A stretch of DNA of 64,000 nucleotides, from positions 1 through 64,000 of the forward strand of contig CAMYLC010000058.1 of the NCBI GenBank assembly GCA_947259195.1. Reading direction: 5' to 3'. The stretch comes from Thermoanaerobaculia bacterium. Its GTDB lineage: Bacteria; Acidobacteriota; Thermoanaerobaculia; Multivoradales; JAHEKO01. How positions within the stretch are numbered: the first letter of the stretch is position 1; each line of letters starts with the position of its first letter. Both the position numbers and the translations under genes were made by a program. Under the pieces are notes generated by a model that saw nothing but the letters and a program-made list of their open reading frames with translations, was not told where the DNA came from and made no database searches. This document shows positions 8,352 to 14,995 of this stretch, piece after piece.

Positions 8352-8987
8352 TTATTCATTCAGGAGTTGCTCGATGCGCGCGATCACCATTTCGAGAGCG
8401 ACCCGGTTCTCGCCGCCTTCGGGCACGATGACATCGGCCCATCGCTTGGAGGGCTCGACGAACTCTTCGTGCATCGGCCGGACCGTGGTTCCATACTGAC
8501 GCAGAATATCCTCGAGACTTCGCCCTCGTTCGTTCATATCCCTGCGCAGGCGCCGAATCAAGCGCACATCCGCAGCGGTATCAACATAGATCTTGAAGTC
8601 GAGTAGCTCCCGGATTCGCGGCTCAGCCAGAAGCAGGATTCCTTCCAGCAAGATCACGGGGCGAGACTCCACCCGCTCACTACGCTCAGTGCGGATATGG
8701 GCCACGAAGTCGTAAATCGGAACCTCGACCGCCCCGCCCGCCTTGAGTGCCAGCAGGTGAGATACCAGGAGGTCGGAATCTACCGCCTCCGGATGATCGA
8801 AGTTGTGCCTCAGCAACTCCTCATCCGAGCTCCATTGGACATCTTTGTAGTAGCTGTCCTGCGCCAGAGACGCAATCCGGCCGGCGCCAACAGCGCGCAA
8901 GATGGCCTGCGCCACCGTCGTCTTGCCGGAGCCCGTTCCGCCAGCAACTCCAAGAGCAACAGGTCTCATCGGCGCTTTCTCGATCAT
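8352..8987 (-). CDS. udk: Uridine kinase
   Basis: This enzyme phosphorylates uridine (and cytidine) with ATP or GTP in pyrimidine salvage. The 211-residue protein has the P-loop GGTGSGKT (residues 16-23) and the family block LAQDSYYKD. It also has FDHPEAVDSDLL, PIYDF and the VILLEGILLL Walker B-like strand, followed by FVEPSKRWADVIVPEGGEN. All are diagnostic for Udk rather than phosphoribulokinase. It closes a minus-strand run behind a HAD phosphatase (38-base gap), so co-transcription with mutM and holA is likely. An alternative start at MRPVALGV would remove six residues. Confidence 0.95.
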   Translation of the reverse strand: MIEKAPMRPVALGVAGGTGSGKTTVAQAILRAVGAGRIASLAQDSYYKDVQWSSDEELLRHNFDHPEAVDSDLLVSHLLALKAGGAVEVPIYDFVAHIRTERSERVESRPVILLEGILLLAEPRIRELLDFKIYVDTAADVRLIRRLRRDMNERGRSLEDILRQYGTTVRPMHEEFVEPSKRWADVIVPEGGENRVALEMVIARIEQLLNE

Positions 8988-9025
8988 CGAGACGATCTTA
9001 TCTCGGCTGCTTCTCTGCTTGGGAA

Positions 9026-9751
9026 TCAGGCGTCGTTCCAGGACTGCAGCAATCCCGGCAACTCCGCGAGCGACCCGATGTCGATATCGGCAACCGGACC
9101 ATCATCGAACTCGCCCCGGATCCAGACCGTCGCAATGCCGGCCGATCGGCCAGCAGCAATGTCGCGATCGCGGCGATCACCCACCATGATTGCCGCTTCG
9201 CGGTCGACATCCAGGTCGGTCAGAGCTGCCCTCAGCAAGGCGGGGGAGGGCTTGCGCGTATCGCAGTCGTAGCTGTACCGCCGAGAACGGAAGCTCTCGA
9301 GGAGACCATGGCCTTGCAGGACTTGATCATAGAGTGCGCCGGGCAAGGGCACGTTGGAGACCAGGGCCAGCTCGAGACCGCTCGATCGCAAGCTGTGCAC
9401 AGCCTCGACGGCACCAGCAATGGGTCTCAGCTGCTCCCCATAGGGACGAAACCACGCTTCCAGAAGCTGCAGGTCGGAAGTCGAAATGCCCACAACCGTG
9501 CGCAATCTCTCGAGGTGCGGCTCCCAGGTCGCCTCGCGGCCCATTTCGACCCGCCGCAGATAGTCGAGATGCCAGGGAGTGAAGAGTAGATCCTCCAGAT
9601 CATCCGGCGACAACCTGCCGCCCTCGGCTCTGATGAGACGACCCATGGCCTCGCGACCCCGCCAGTCCAGTCTCTCGACTGGAAAGCCCCGGGCACCGGC
9701 CATCTCCAGGACCACACCGCCCATATCGAGCAGAACCCCTTTTACCTTCAC
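9026..9751 (-). CDS. HAD-family phosphatase (YihX-like)
   Basis: This haloacid-dehalogenase-fold hydrolase of ~241 residues has motif I LLDMGGVV with nucleophile D9, motif II LVSNVP, motif III KPSP and motif IV MVGDRRDRDIAAG. Glycine replaces the second motif I aspartate, as in YihX-type and epoxide-hydrolase-like HADs. It probably dephosphorylates a small sugar phosphate or nucleotide. The GTG at 9751 is chosen because GGAGGGG lies about 7 bases upstream and the fold begins there. Longer frames would overlap mutM. It lies 17 bases after mutM and upstream of udk in one transcription unit. The substrate is undetermined. Confidence 0.82.
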   Translation of the reverse strand: MKVKGVLLDMGGVVLEMAGARGFPVERLDWRGREAMGRLIRAEGGRLSPDDLEDLLFTPWHLDYLRRVEMGREATWEPHLERLRTVVGISTSDLQLLEAWFRPYGEQLRPIAGAVEAVHSLRSSGLELALVSNVPLPGALYDQVLQGHGLLESFRSRRYSYDCDTRKPSPALLRAALTDLDVDREAAIMVGDRRDRDIAAGRSAGIATVWIRGEFDDGPVADIDIGSLAELPGLLQSWNDA

Positions 9752-9768
9752 GATACGCTCCCCTCCGG

Positions 9769-10593
9769 TCACCTCTGACACATGGGACAGTAGTAGGTGC
9801 TCCTTCCCGACTGCACGATTCGCCGGATGACGGCTCCACAGCGGCTGCAGACCTCGCCACAACGATCGTAGACTTCGAGAGAGACCTGGAAGTAACCCTC
9901 ATTTCCACCACTGTCCGTGAAATCACTGAGTGTCGTTCCACCCTGGTCGATAGCCCGCTCCAACGTACGCCTGAGGGAGTCGGCAAGCCTCTGCCAACTC
10001 GCCGCGGATATGCGCGCTACCGATCTTCGCGGATGGATACCAGCAGCGAAAAGGGCTTCGGAGGCGTAGATGTTGCCCACCCCCACAGCAATGCGCGCAT
10101 CCATCAGGTAACTTTTCACCGGCCCCCGCCGCCCCTTGGCCCGCTCCGCCAGAACCTGGCCCGAAAACGTCGGCCCGAGGGGCTCGATTCCGAGATGACG
10201 GAAGTGCCGGTCCACCTGCAGTCGCCCTGTGGGCAGAGCAAAGATCAGCCCGAATCGCCGCGGATCGCGAAATCGGAGCCGCTCACCGGAATCCAGGTAG
10301 ATGCCGACATGCTCGTGCGCCTGGCGAGCCTCACCCGCTTCCACGAGAGTCAACCGGCCGCTCATTCCGAGGTGCACCACGAGGGTCGAGCCCCCTTCGG
10401 CGTGCAGCAAGAGGTATTTTGCCCGCCGGCCGGCCTCGAGAACTCGGCGACCGAGAAGCCTGCGCCGCAGGGTCGGTCCATTGACAGGTTCTCGCAGTGC
10501 GCTGCTCCACACTCGTACCGCCTCGATCGACTTGCCTCGGATTCTGGGCTCCAGGCTGCGGCGCAGCACCTCGACCTCTGGCAGCTCAGGCAC
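9769..10593 (-). CDS. mutM: Formamidopyrimidine-DNA glycosylase (Fpg)
   Basis: This bifunctional glycosylase/AP lyase removes oxidised purines such as 8-oxoguanine in base-excision repair. The mature N-terminus PELPEV carries catalytic Pro2 and Glu3. Family blocks RRAKYLL and LGMSGRL (DNA-contacting loop) are present. The C-terminal zinc finger uses C249, C252, C269 and C272 (CxxC-x16-CxxC), followed by QR. The 274-residue length is normal. The first 8 bases of its coding strand overlap the end of holA, so the two are translationally linked. Confidence is high because every catalytic and zinc residue is visible. Confidence 0.96.
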   Translation of the reverse strand: MPELPEVEVLRRSLEPRIRGKSIEAVRVWSSALREPVNGPTLRRRLLGRRVLEAGRRAKYLLLHAEGGSTLVVHLGMSGRLTLVEAGEARQAHEHVGIYLDSGERLRFRDPRRFGLIFALPTGRLQVDRHFRHLGIEPLGPTFSGQVLAERAKGRRGPVKSYLMDARIAVGVGNIYASEALFAAGIHPRRSVARISAASWQRLADSLRRTLERAIDQGGTTLSDFTDSGGNEGYFQVSLEVYDRCGEVCSRCGAVIRRIVQSGRSTYYCPMCQR

Positions 10594-12049
10594 GGTGGGA
10601 GGCCGAGGCCAGGTCGCAGACCAGGGCAGTCAAGGCCGCATCCGGCTCGCTGCTCTCGCCCTTGAGCCGGCGCTCCGTTCGCAGGATGCGTGACGGTATG
10701 TCGGCGAGCTCGGAAGCCGGAATCCTGCACGCCGTCTGGTAAACCCTGAACAGGCGGTAGGGGTGGAGCTTGGCCACCGGACTCTTGAGACCATCCGCGC
10801 TCTCCGACTGCAGCGCCGGCGCGATCTGCGTCTTGAATCGCGGGTAGCTCGTCTCGTCTCTCGACACCCCTGTGGAGTCCAGTAGAGCCGAAACGGCAGC
10901 GAGCTGCCGACCGAAAGAAGCGACCAGAGAGAAGAATGACAGTCGAGCCGCAATCGGATCCTCCGACGAGCCCAGGAGTCGCCGCAGGCGGAAGAGAGCA
11001 TCTCGTAGGTCTCCGGTACCGATCGCGTCGAGGATCTTCCAGGCATCTTCATCACCTCTGTCTTCGACCGTGTCCTCGACCCGCTGCTGCCCGATGGTCT
11101 CGCCCGAGGCCATCGTCGCCAGCTTCCGGTACTCGGCGGCGAAGCGCGATGTGGAGTCCGCATCGACGGCCTCCGCACTGGACCCTTTGCCGGTACCCCG
11201 CAGGATGGTGCGGCGAGCCAGCTCGTGGAGAGCGGCAGGTGCGATGCTGACTCCGGTCTCTCGCTCGAGCTCTCCAGTCAGCAACTCCAGGCCTTGCCAG
11301 CCGCCGCCTTTCGCGACCTCGACTCTTCCCGCCTCCGCCAACACACCCTGCGCTTCCAGGGTCTCCACCAGGGGATGTTGCTTCGCAACCGCACTTTCGG
11401 CCAGGACCAGAGCGTGTCCCTCCGGCAGTCCCCTTTCGGCCGCCTCGGCAAGCTCACCGACATCGGTCTCGGCCCAGCCGTGCAGCCCGCTGGCCAAGGC
11501 GGCTTCCAGAAGCTCGGCCAACTGGACCTTGAGATCCTCGACCTGGCGCGGACCACGTGAGCGATTCCCATGGGCCTTCCTGTAGCGGACACCCCCTTTC
11601 AAAGCCCAGGGGGGCAGACTCGCAAGAACCTCGCCCGCAGCACCCGCCGCCGGATCGATATGGAAGAGCCGCAGGGTCTGTAGCAGCCGGCCCGCAGCTC
11701 GTCGTTCCCCCCCCGACAATTCTGCAGACTCCGCATTTATGGGAAGCGCCTCGAGAGTCTCGTCCAGCAGTTCCGCCGCTGCGCCGGAGTCGGCCAGGAC
11801 CGAGGACTCGATGACCACCACTACCTTGGCGGGAGCGAAGAGAGAATAGGTCCTGAGATCAGCCAGGATGGAGCCGAGGTCGGCCGGTCGGCGATGGACC
11901 TCAGGTTCACAGCCAACTGACCTGCTGAGAGCCTCGCCAATCTGAATGGCCGCCGGCTCGGCCAAGACCCTGTCGCCCGCCACCAGATACAAAGGCCGTA
12001 TCTGGCCTTCCTCGATCGATCCAAGAACAGTCGCGAGAGATTCGGACAT
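10586..12049 (-). CDS. holA: DNA polymerase III delta subunit, enlarged
   Basis: The delta subunit opens the beta sliding clamp within the clamp-loader complex. The N-terminal strand PLYLVAGDRVLAEPA and AKVVVVIESSVL match domain I. GLELLTGELERETGV, IGQQRVEDTVEDRGDEDAWKILDAIGTGDLRDALFRLRRLL and the C-terminal helical domain LHPYRLFRVYQTACRIP match domains II-III. At 487 residues it is ~140 longer than typical HolA. The extra ~110 residues sit around positions 90-205 and are rich in Ala, Gly and Glu. It overlaps mutM by 8 bases. No strong ribosome site precedes the ATG. Confidence 0.85.
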   Translation of the reverse strand: MSESLATVLGSIEEGQIRPLYLVAGDRVLAEPAAIQIGEALSRSVGCEPEVHRRPADLGSILADLRTYSLFAPAKVVVVIESSVLADSGAAAELLDETLEALPINAESAELSGGERRAAGRLLQTLRLFHIDPAAGAAGEVLASLPPWALKGGVRYRKAHGNRSRGPRQVEDLKVQLAELLEAALASGLHGWAETDVGELAEAAERGLPEGHALVLAESAVAKQHPLVETLEAQGVLAEAGRVEVAKGGGWQGLELLTGELERETGVSIAPAALHELARRTILRGTGKGSSAEAVDADSTSRFAAEYRKLATMASGETIGQQRVEDTVEDRGDEDAWKILDAIGTGDLRDALFRLRRLLGSSEDPIAARLSFFSLVASFGRQLAAVSALLDSTGVSRDETSYPRFKTQIAPALQSESADGLKSPVAKLHPYRLFRVYQTACRIPASELADIPSRILRTERRLKGESSEPDAALTALVCDLASASHRA

Positions 12050-12143
12050 GGTGCAGGTTCTGTTTGCTTACCTCCGTAAACGCGAGCCCCAGGAGACTAC
12101 CGCTGTTTGATTCCGTCGGTTTTCCCCTGCCAGCCTGCCCAGG

Positions 12144-12323
12144 CTAGGCGTTTCTGGAGGGCGCGGCGGAAACTGCTGCGAGCACCACGAAGACTGGTAC
12201 CGAGCGCTGGTCCGTCAGCGCAAACGGCAGGCCCAGCGCACCGCTAGTGTGTTGCGTGAGGTAGGCGATGAAGACTGCCAGGGCCAGCGCGAAAATGGGG
12301 CCGATGACCGTCCGAATCCGCAT
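12144..12323 (-). CDS. Small membrane protein, LapA/DUF1049-like
   Basis: A 59-codon ORF runs in the same direction between dksA and holA. It reads MRIRTVIGPIFALALAVFIA as one helix, then YLTQHTSGALGLPFALTD and a second hydrophobic stretch VPVFVVLAAV before a short tail. This two-helix layout, with a short loop and a -LGLPF- turn, recalls the LapA domain of small inner-membrane proteins that help adjust lipopolysaccharide synthesis. LapA is usually ~100 residues and continues into a cytoplasmic helix that is absent here. The position within the operon supports a real gene. No clear Shine-Dalgarno is seen, so it may be a remnant. Confidence 0.42.
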   Translation of the reverse strand: MRIRTVIGPIFALALAVFIAYLTQHTSGALGLPFALTDQRSVPVFVVLAAVSAAPSRNA

Positions 12324-12351
12324 CAGCAGCCCACACTGGTATGCCTACCCC

Positions 12352-12750
12352 CTATGACTCCAGAATGACGCCCTGTTCGGCCTGCTCCTGACAGTCGATG
12401 CAGTATCTTGCCCAGGGTACGGCGCGCAAACGGATCTTCGGAATGTCGTCAGAACAGTTGAGACAAGTGCCGTAGCCGCCTTCATCCAGGCGTTCCAAGG
12501 CATCCTCGATCTCCAGCAACATCTGCCTTTCGGCATCCGAAAGAGCGAACATGAACTCTCGGTTGTAGGAATTGTTCGCTCGATCGACGATGTCCTCGGT
12601 GCCATCGTCACTGGCTTCTTGCCCCACCTTCAAATCACGCTGGTAGAGGTTGAGGATCTCCTTCTGATGGTCGACGAGCTTCCTGCGGAAGACCTCGGAG
12701 GAGTTGGTTTTCTTCTTCGTAGTTTTCTTGGCTCCAGACGCTCTTGCCAC
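12352..12750 (-). CDS. DksA/TraR-family zinc-finger transcription factor
   Basis: The 132-residue protein has a lysine-rich N-terminus (KKTTKKK), a coiled-coil helical pair (~18-92) and a four-cysteine zinc finger C96-x2-C99-x17-C117-x2-C120. The order GYGTCLNCSDDIP then ARYCIDCQ is the DksA/TraR signature. Such factors insert their coiled coil into the RNA polymerase secondary channel and, with ppGpp, tune rRNA and stress promoters. I start at the GTG at 12750 because AAAGGAG lies 8 bases upstream; the GTG at 12768 overlaps that site. It lies in the def-rlmH-dksA-holA-mutM run. Whether it is DksA itself or a paralogue cannot be told. Confidence 0.9.
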   Translation of the reverse strand: MARASGAKKTTKKKTNSSEVFRRKLVDHQKEILNLYQRDLKVGQEASDDGTEDIVDRANNSYNREFMFALSDAERQMLLEIEDALERLDEGGYGTCLNCSDDIPKIRLRAVPWARYCIDCQEQAEQGVILES

Positions 12751-12795
12751 GTGCCGCGCTCCTTTCACACTTGACTCGGCTGAAGATCAGGCCAG

Positions 12796-13272
12796 TTACA
12801 ACGGCTCGCGATGGTACTTTATTCCGGCGTTGATGGCCAGTCCCCTGTAAAGCTGCTCGAGCAGAACGAGCCTCGCCAGCTCGTGCGGCAACGTCAGCGG
12901 TCCAAAAGACAGGCGCTCACGTGCCTGTGCCAGGACGGTTCTCGCCAGGCCCAGATCGGATCCGATGAGAAAGACCAAAGGACCAGGCCAGTCTTCAATT
13001 TGGCCCTGCAACCAGATCGCCAGGTCGTGAGAACTCCTCATTTTCCCCCGGCGGTCGAGCGCGATCGTCCACGATCCCTCCGGCGCTGCGGCCATGAGAG
13101 CATCGCCTTCGGCTTTCTGGCGCTCCAGATCTCCTGGGGTGGCTTTCGCCTTTACCGCGACCTCTCGGATTCGAATGTGCTGAGAGATCCGCCGTTTGAA
13201 GGGCTCGCAGAGCTTCTCCCACTCGTCTCGACGGTGTCGCCCAGCCCAGAGGATTACCAGGTCGCGAGACAT
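12796..13272 (-). CDS. rlmH: 23S rRNA (pseudouridine-1915-N3) methyltransferase
   Basis: RlmH is a small SPOUT methyltransferase that methylates pseudouridine 1915 in helix 69 of 23S rRNA using S-adenosylmethionine. The 158-residue protein has the expected C-terminal trefoil-knot region: VFLIGSDLGL for cofactor binding, LSFGPLTLPHELARLVLLEQLYRG and the terminal YHREPL. The family usually has GGxxG at the cofactor loop; GSDLG here is a mild deviation. The ATG at 13272 lies 9 bases after the def stop, so def-rlmH is probably one operon. Pairing rRNA methylation with deformylation is a translation theme. Confidence 0.93.
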   Translation of the reverse strand: MSRDLVILWAGRHRRDEWEKLCEPFKRRISQHIRIREVAVKAKATPGDLERQKAEGDALMAAAPEGSWTIALDRRGKMRSSHDLAIWLQGQIEDWPGPLVFLIGSDLGLARTVLAQARERLSFGPLTLPHELARLVLLEQLYRGLAINAGIKYHREPL

Positions 13273-13281
13273 CTGAAGCGC

Positions 13282-13815
13282 TCAGGCAGCATCGCTCGAG
13301 TCGGACAGGTAGAGCCCCCACTCTTCACTGAAAGCTAGGGACTTGAGATCTCTCATCCGATCGAGAAAGACGACGCCGTTGAGGTGATCGTAGGCGTGCT
13401 GGACGAGGCGAGCCTGGAGCCCATCCAGCGTCAGGTCCAGTGGCTCACCCCGGGCGTTCAGCCCCCGCAGCCTTACTTTGGGGTAACGGGGAACCAGGCC
13501 CTTGAGGCCGGGAACGGATAGGCAGGCTTCCCAGTCATAGACGAGATCCGCATGCTCCAGCTCCAACAGCGGATTGATGACTACCAGCTCCGACCGGCTC
13601 TGCCCGCCGTCGCCTTCGACAGGGGACAGCACCAGGATCTGATGGCCGGCGCCAACCTGAGTGGCGGCCAGCCCACTCCCGGACTCGAAATCCAGGGTTT
13701 CGATCAACTCACCGATCAGAGTCTGCATCTCGTCGGTGTCTAGCGAACTCGGGTCAACGGGTTCGGCCTGCAGTCGCAGGGCAGGATGGCCAAGCCGGAC
13801 GATATTCTGCTTCAT
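13282..13815 (-). CDS. def: Peptide deformylase homologue with altered HExxH motif
   Basis: The protein has the deformylase fold: motif I GSGLAATQ (46-53), motif II EACLS (96-100, metal ligand C98) and motif III. Motif III reads Q139-H140-A141-Y142-D143-H144: both histidine ligands remain, but the catalytic glutamate expected at 141 is alanine (codon GCC at 13393-13395). In known deformylases this Glu is required to remove the formyl group from nascent proteins. The protein is therefore either inactive, uses another base, or carries a sequence error. The ATG at 13815 follows GGGGGAG by about 8 bases. Length (177) is normal. It heads the run with rlmH. Confidence 0.85.
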   Translation of the reverse strand: MKQNIVRLGHPALRLQAEPVDPSSLDTDEMQTLIGELIETLDFESGSGLAATQVGAGHQILVLSPVEGDGGQSRSELVVINPLLELEHADLVYDWEACLSVPGLKGLVPRYPKVRLRGLNARGEPLDLTLDGLQARLVQHAYDHLNGVVFLDRMRDLKSLAFSEEWGLYLSDSSDAA

Positions 13816-13930
13816 CTTCAAGACTCCCCCGTCAAATTGACAACGGCCCCCATTCTACTCGGACTGGGCTCTGCCAGCAGATGCTTTCGGCCTACTCGTG
13901 CCATTCCGTGCCATGTTATTCTGCGCCATC

Positions 13931-14926
13931 ATGGAAACTGAGGGCTTTACCTGCGAAGGGAGTTCCAGCCGCAGGCGACGCCTTGTCAAAGGCCTCCTTC
14001 TCGGCAGTGCAGCTGTCGGCCTGCCGGCTCTCGCCAATGCTCTGATTGCCCGCCGCAGCGAGAAGCTTGGCTATCCCGCCTGGGGCCGCCAGGAGAGATT
14101 CTCCTGGCAGGAGAGAGAGATCTCCTTTCAATGCTTTGGTCTAGGTGCCCCACTCGTTCTCCTGCACAGTTTCGGCCCTGGACACGACTCGGAAGAGTGG
14201 AAACCAGCCAGCGAGCTTCTGGCGCGCAGCTTTCGCGTCTACGCCCCAGATCTCCTGGGTTGGGGCAGATCGGACAAACCGGCCATAACCTATGATGGCG
14301 CGCTCTACATTCAGCTCCTGGAGGACTTCTTACGGCGCGTCGTCGCGGAGCGCTGTGTACTCGTAGCCGCTGGGCTGCCAGCGACCTACGCCGTCCAGGT
14401 GGCCGCGGATCACCCGGAGCTGGTTAGGCATCTGGGCCTCGTGGTGCCGTTAGGTATCCAAGGTCACCGCGATGAGCCCGACATGAAGGATGCTTGGATT
14501 CATCGACTGTTGCGGTTCCCGATCGTCGGTAGATCGAGCCTCAACCTGTTTACCAGCCGGCCGGCCCTCGGCCAGTACCTGAGAAATGAAGTCTTTCAGT
14601 CTCCGGAGAAAGTCGATGCCTCCAGGCTCGACCACTACTATCGATCCAGCCATCAGCCAGGTGCTCACGCTCCCCTGGCTGCTTATCTGAGCGGGTACTT
14701 GAATCACAGCATCGCGGAAGCCGTATCGCGACTCAAAACCCCTCTCTGGCTTGCCTGGGGACGCCACGCCAAGAATCCACCGATCGAAAGCGCCGACCTC
14801 TGGCTTCATCACGTTCCATCAGCCGAGCTGGATGTGTTCGAGGACTGCGGCAACTATCCCCACCTCGAGGCCGGCCCCAGATTCAGCCAGCATCTCGAGT
14901 TCTTCCTCTCCAGATTCACCGACTGA
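13931..14926 (+). CDS. Degenerate alpha/beta hydrolase-fold protein with exported-type N-terminus
   Basis: The N-terminus SSSRRRRLVKGLLLGSAAVGLPALANAL resembles a Tat-type signal or anchor. The rest is an alpha/beta hydrolase fold with LVLLHSFGPG and VYAPDLLGWGRSDKP. The nucleophile elbow reads VAAGLPAT, with Gly148 where Ser is expected. The acid site reads GRHAKNPP with Ala280 where Asp is usual. Only the histidine (H311 in CGNYPHLE) remains. It is therefore likely non-catalytic or uses different chemistry, perhaps as a binding protein. It is divergent from def and just upstream of ileS. I use the ATG at 13931; 13898 and 13913 are alternatives. Confidence 0.78.
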   Translation: METEGFTCEGSSSRRRRLVKGLLLGSAAVGLPALANALIARRSEKLGYPAWGRQERFSWQEREISFQCFGLGAPLVLLHSFGPGHDSEEWKPASELLARSFRVYAPDLLGWGRSDKPAITYDGALYIQLLEDFLRRVVAERCVLVAAGLPATYAVQVAADHPELVRHLGLVVPLGIQGHRDEPDMKDAWIHRLLRFPIVGRSSLNLFTSRPALGQYLRNEVFQSPEKVDASRLDHYYRSSHQPGAHAPLAAYLSGYLNHSIAEAVSRLKTPLWLAWGRHAKNPPIESADLWLHHVPSAELDVFEDCGNYPHLEAGPRFSQHLEFFLSRFTD

Positions 14927-14995
14927 TCTGTATCCCATGGCCCGGGATGGGCGGGGTAGAATGTGCGCCGCAATGTCGATGCAAGTGAGGATTCG

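Noticed and set aside
14927..14995. T-box riboswitch upstream of ileS
   Set aside because: The gap is too short for a T-box leader and contains no specifier-like stem or terminator.
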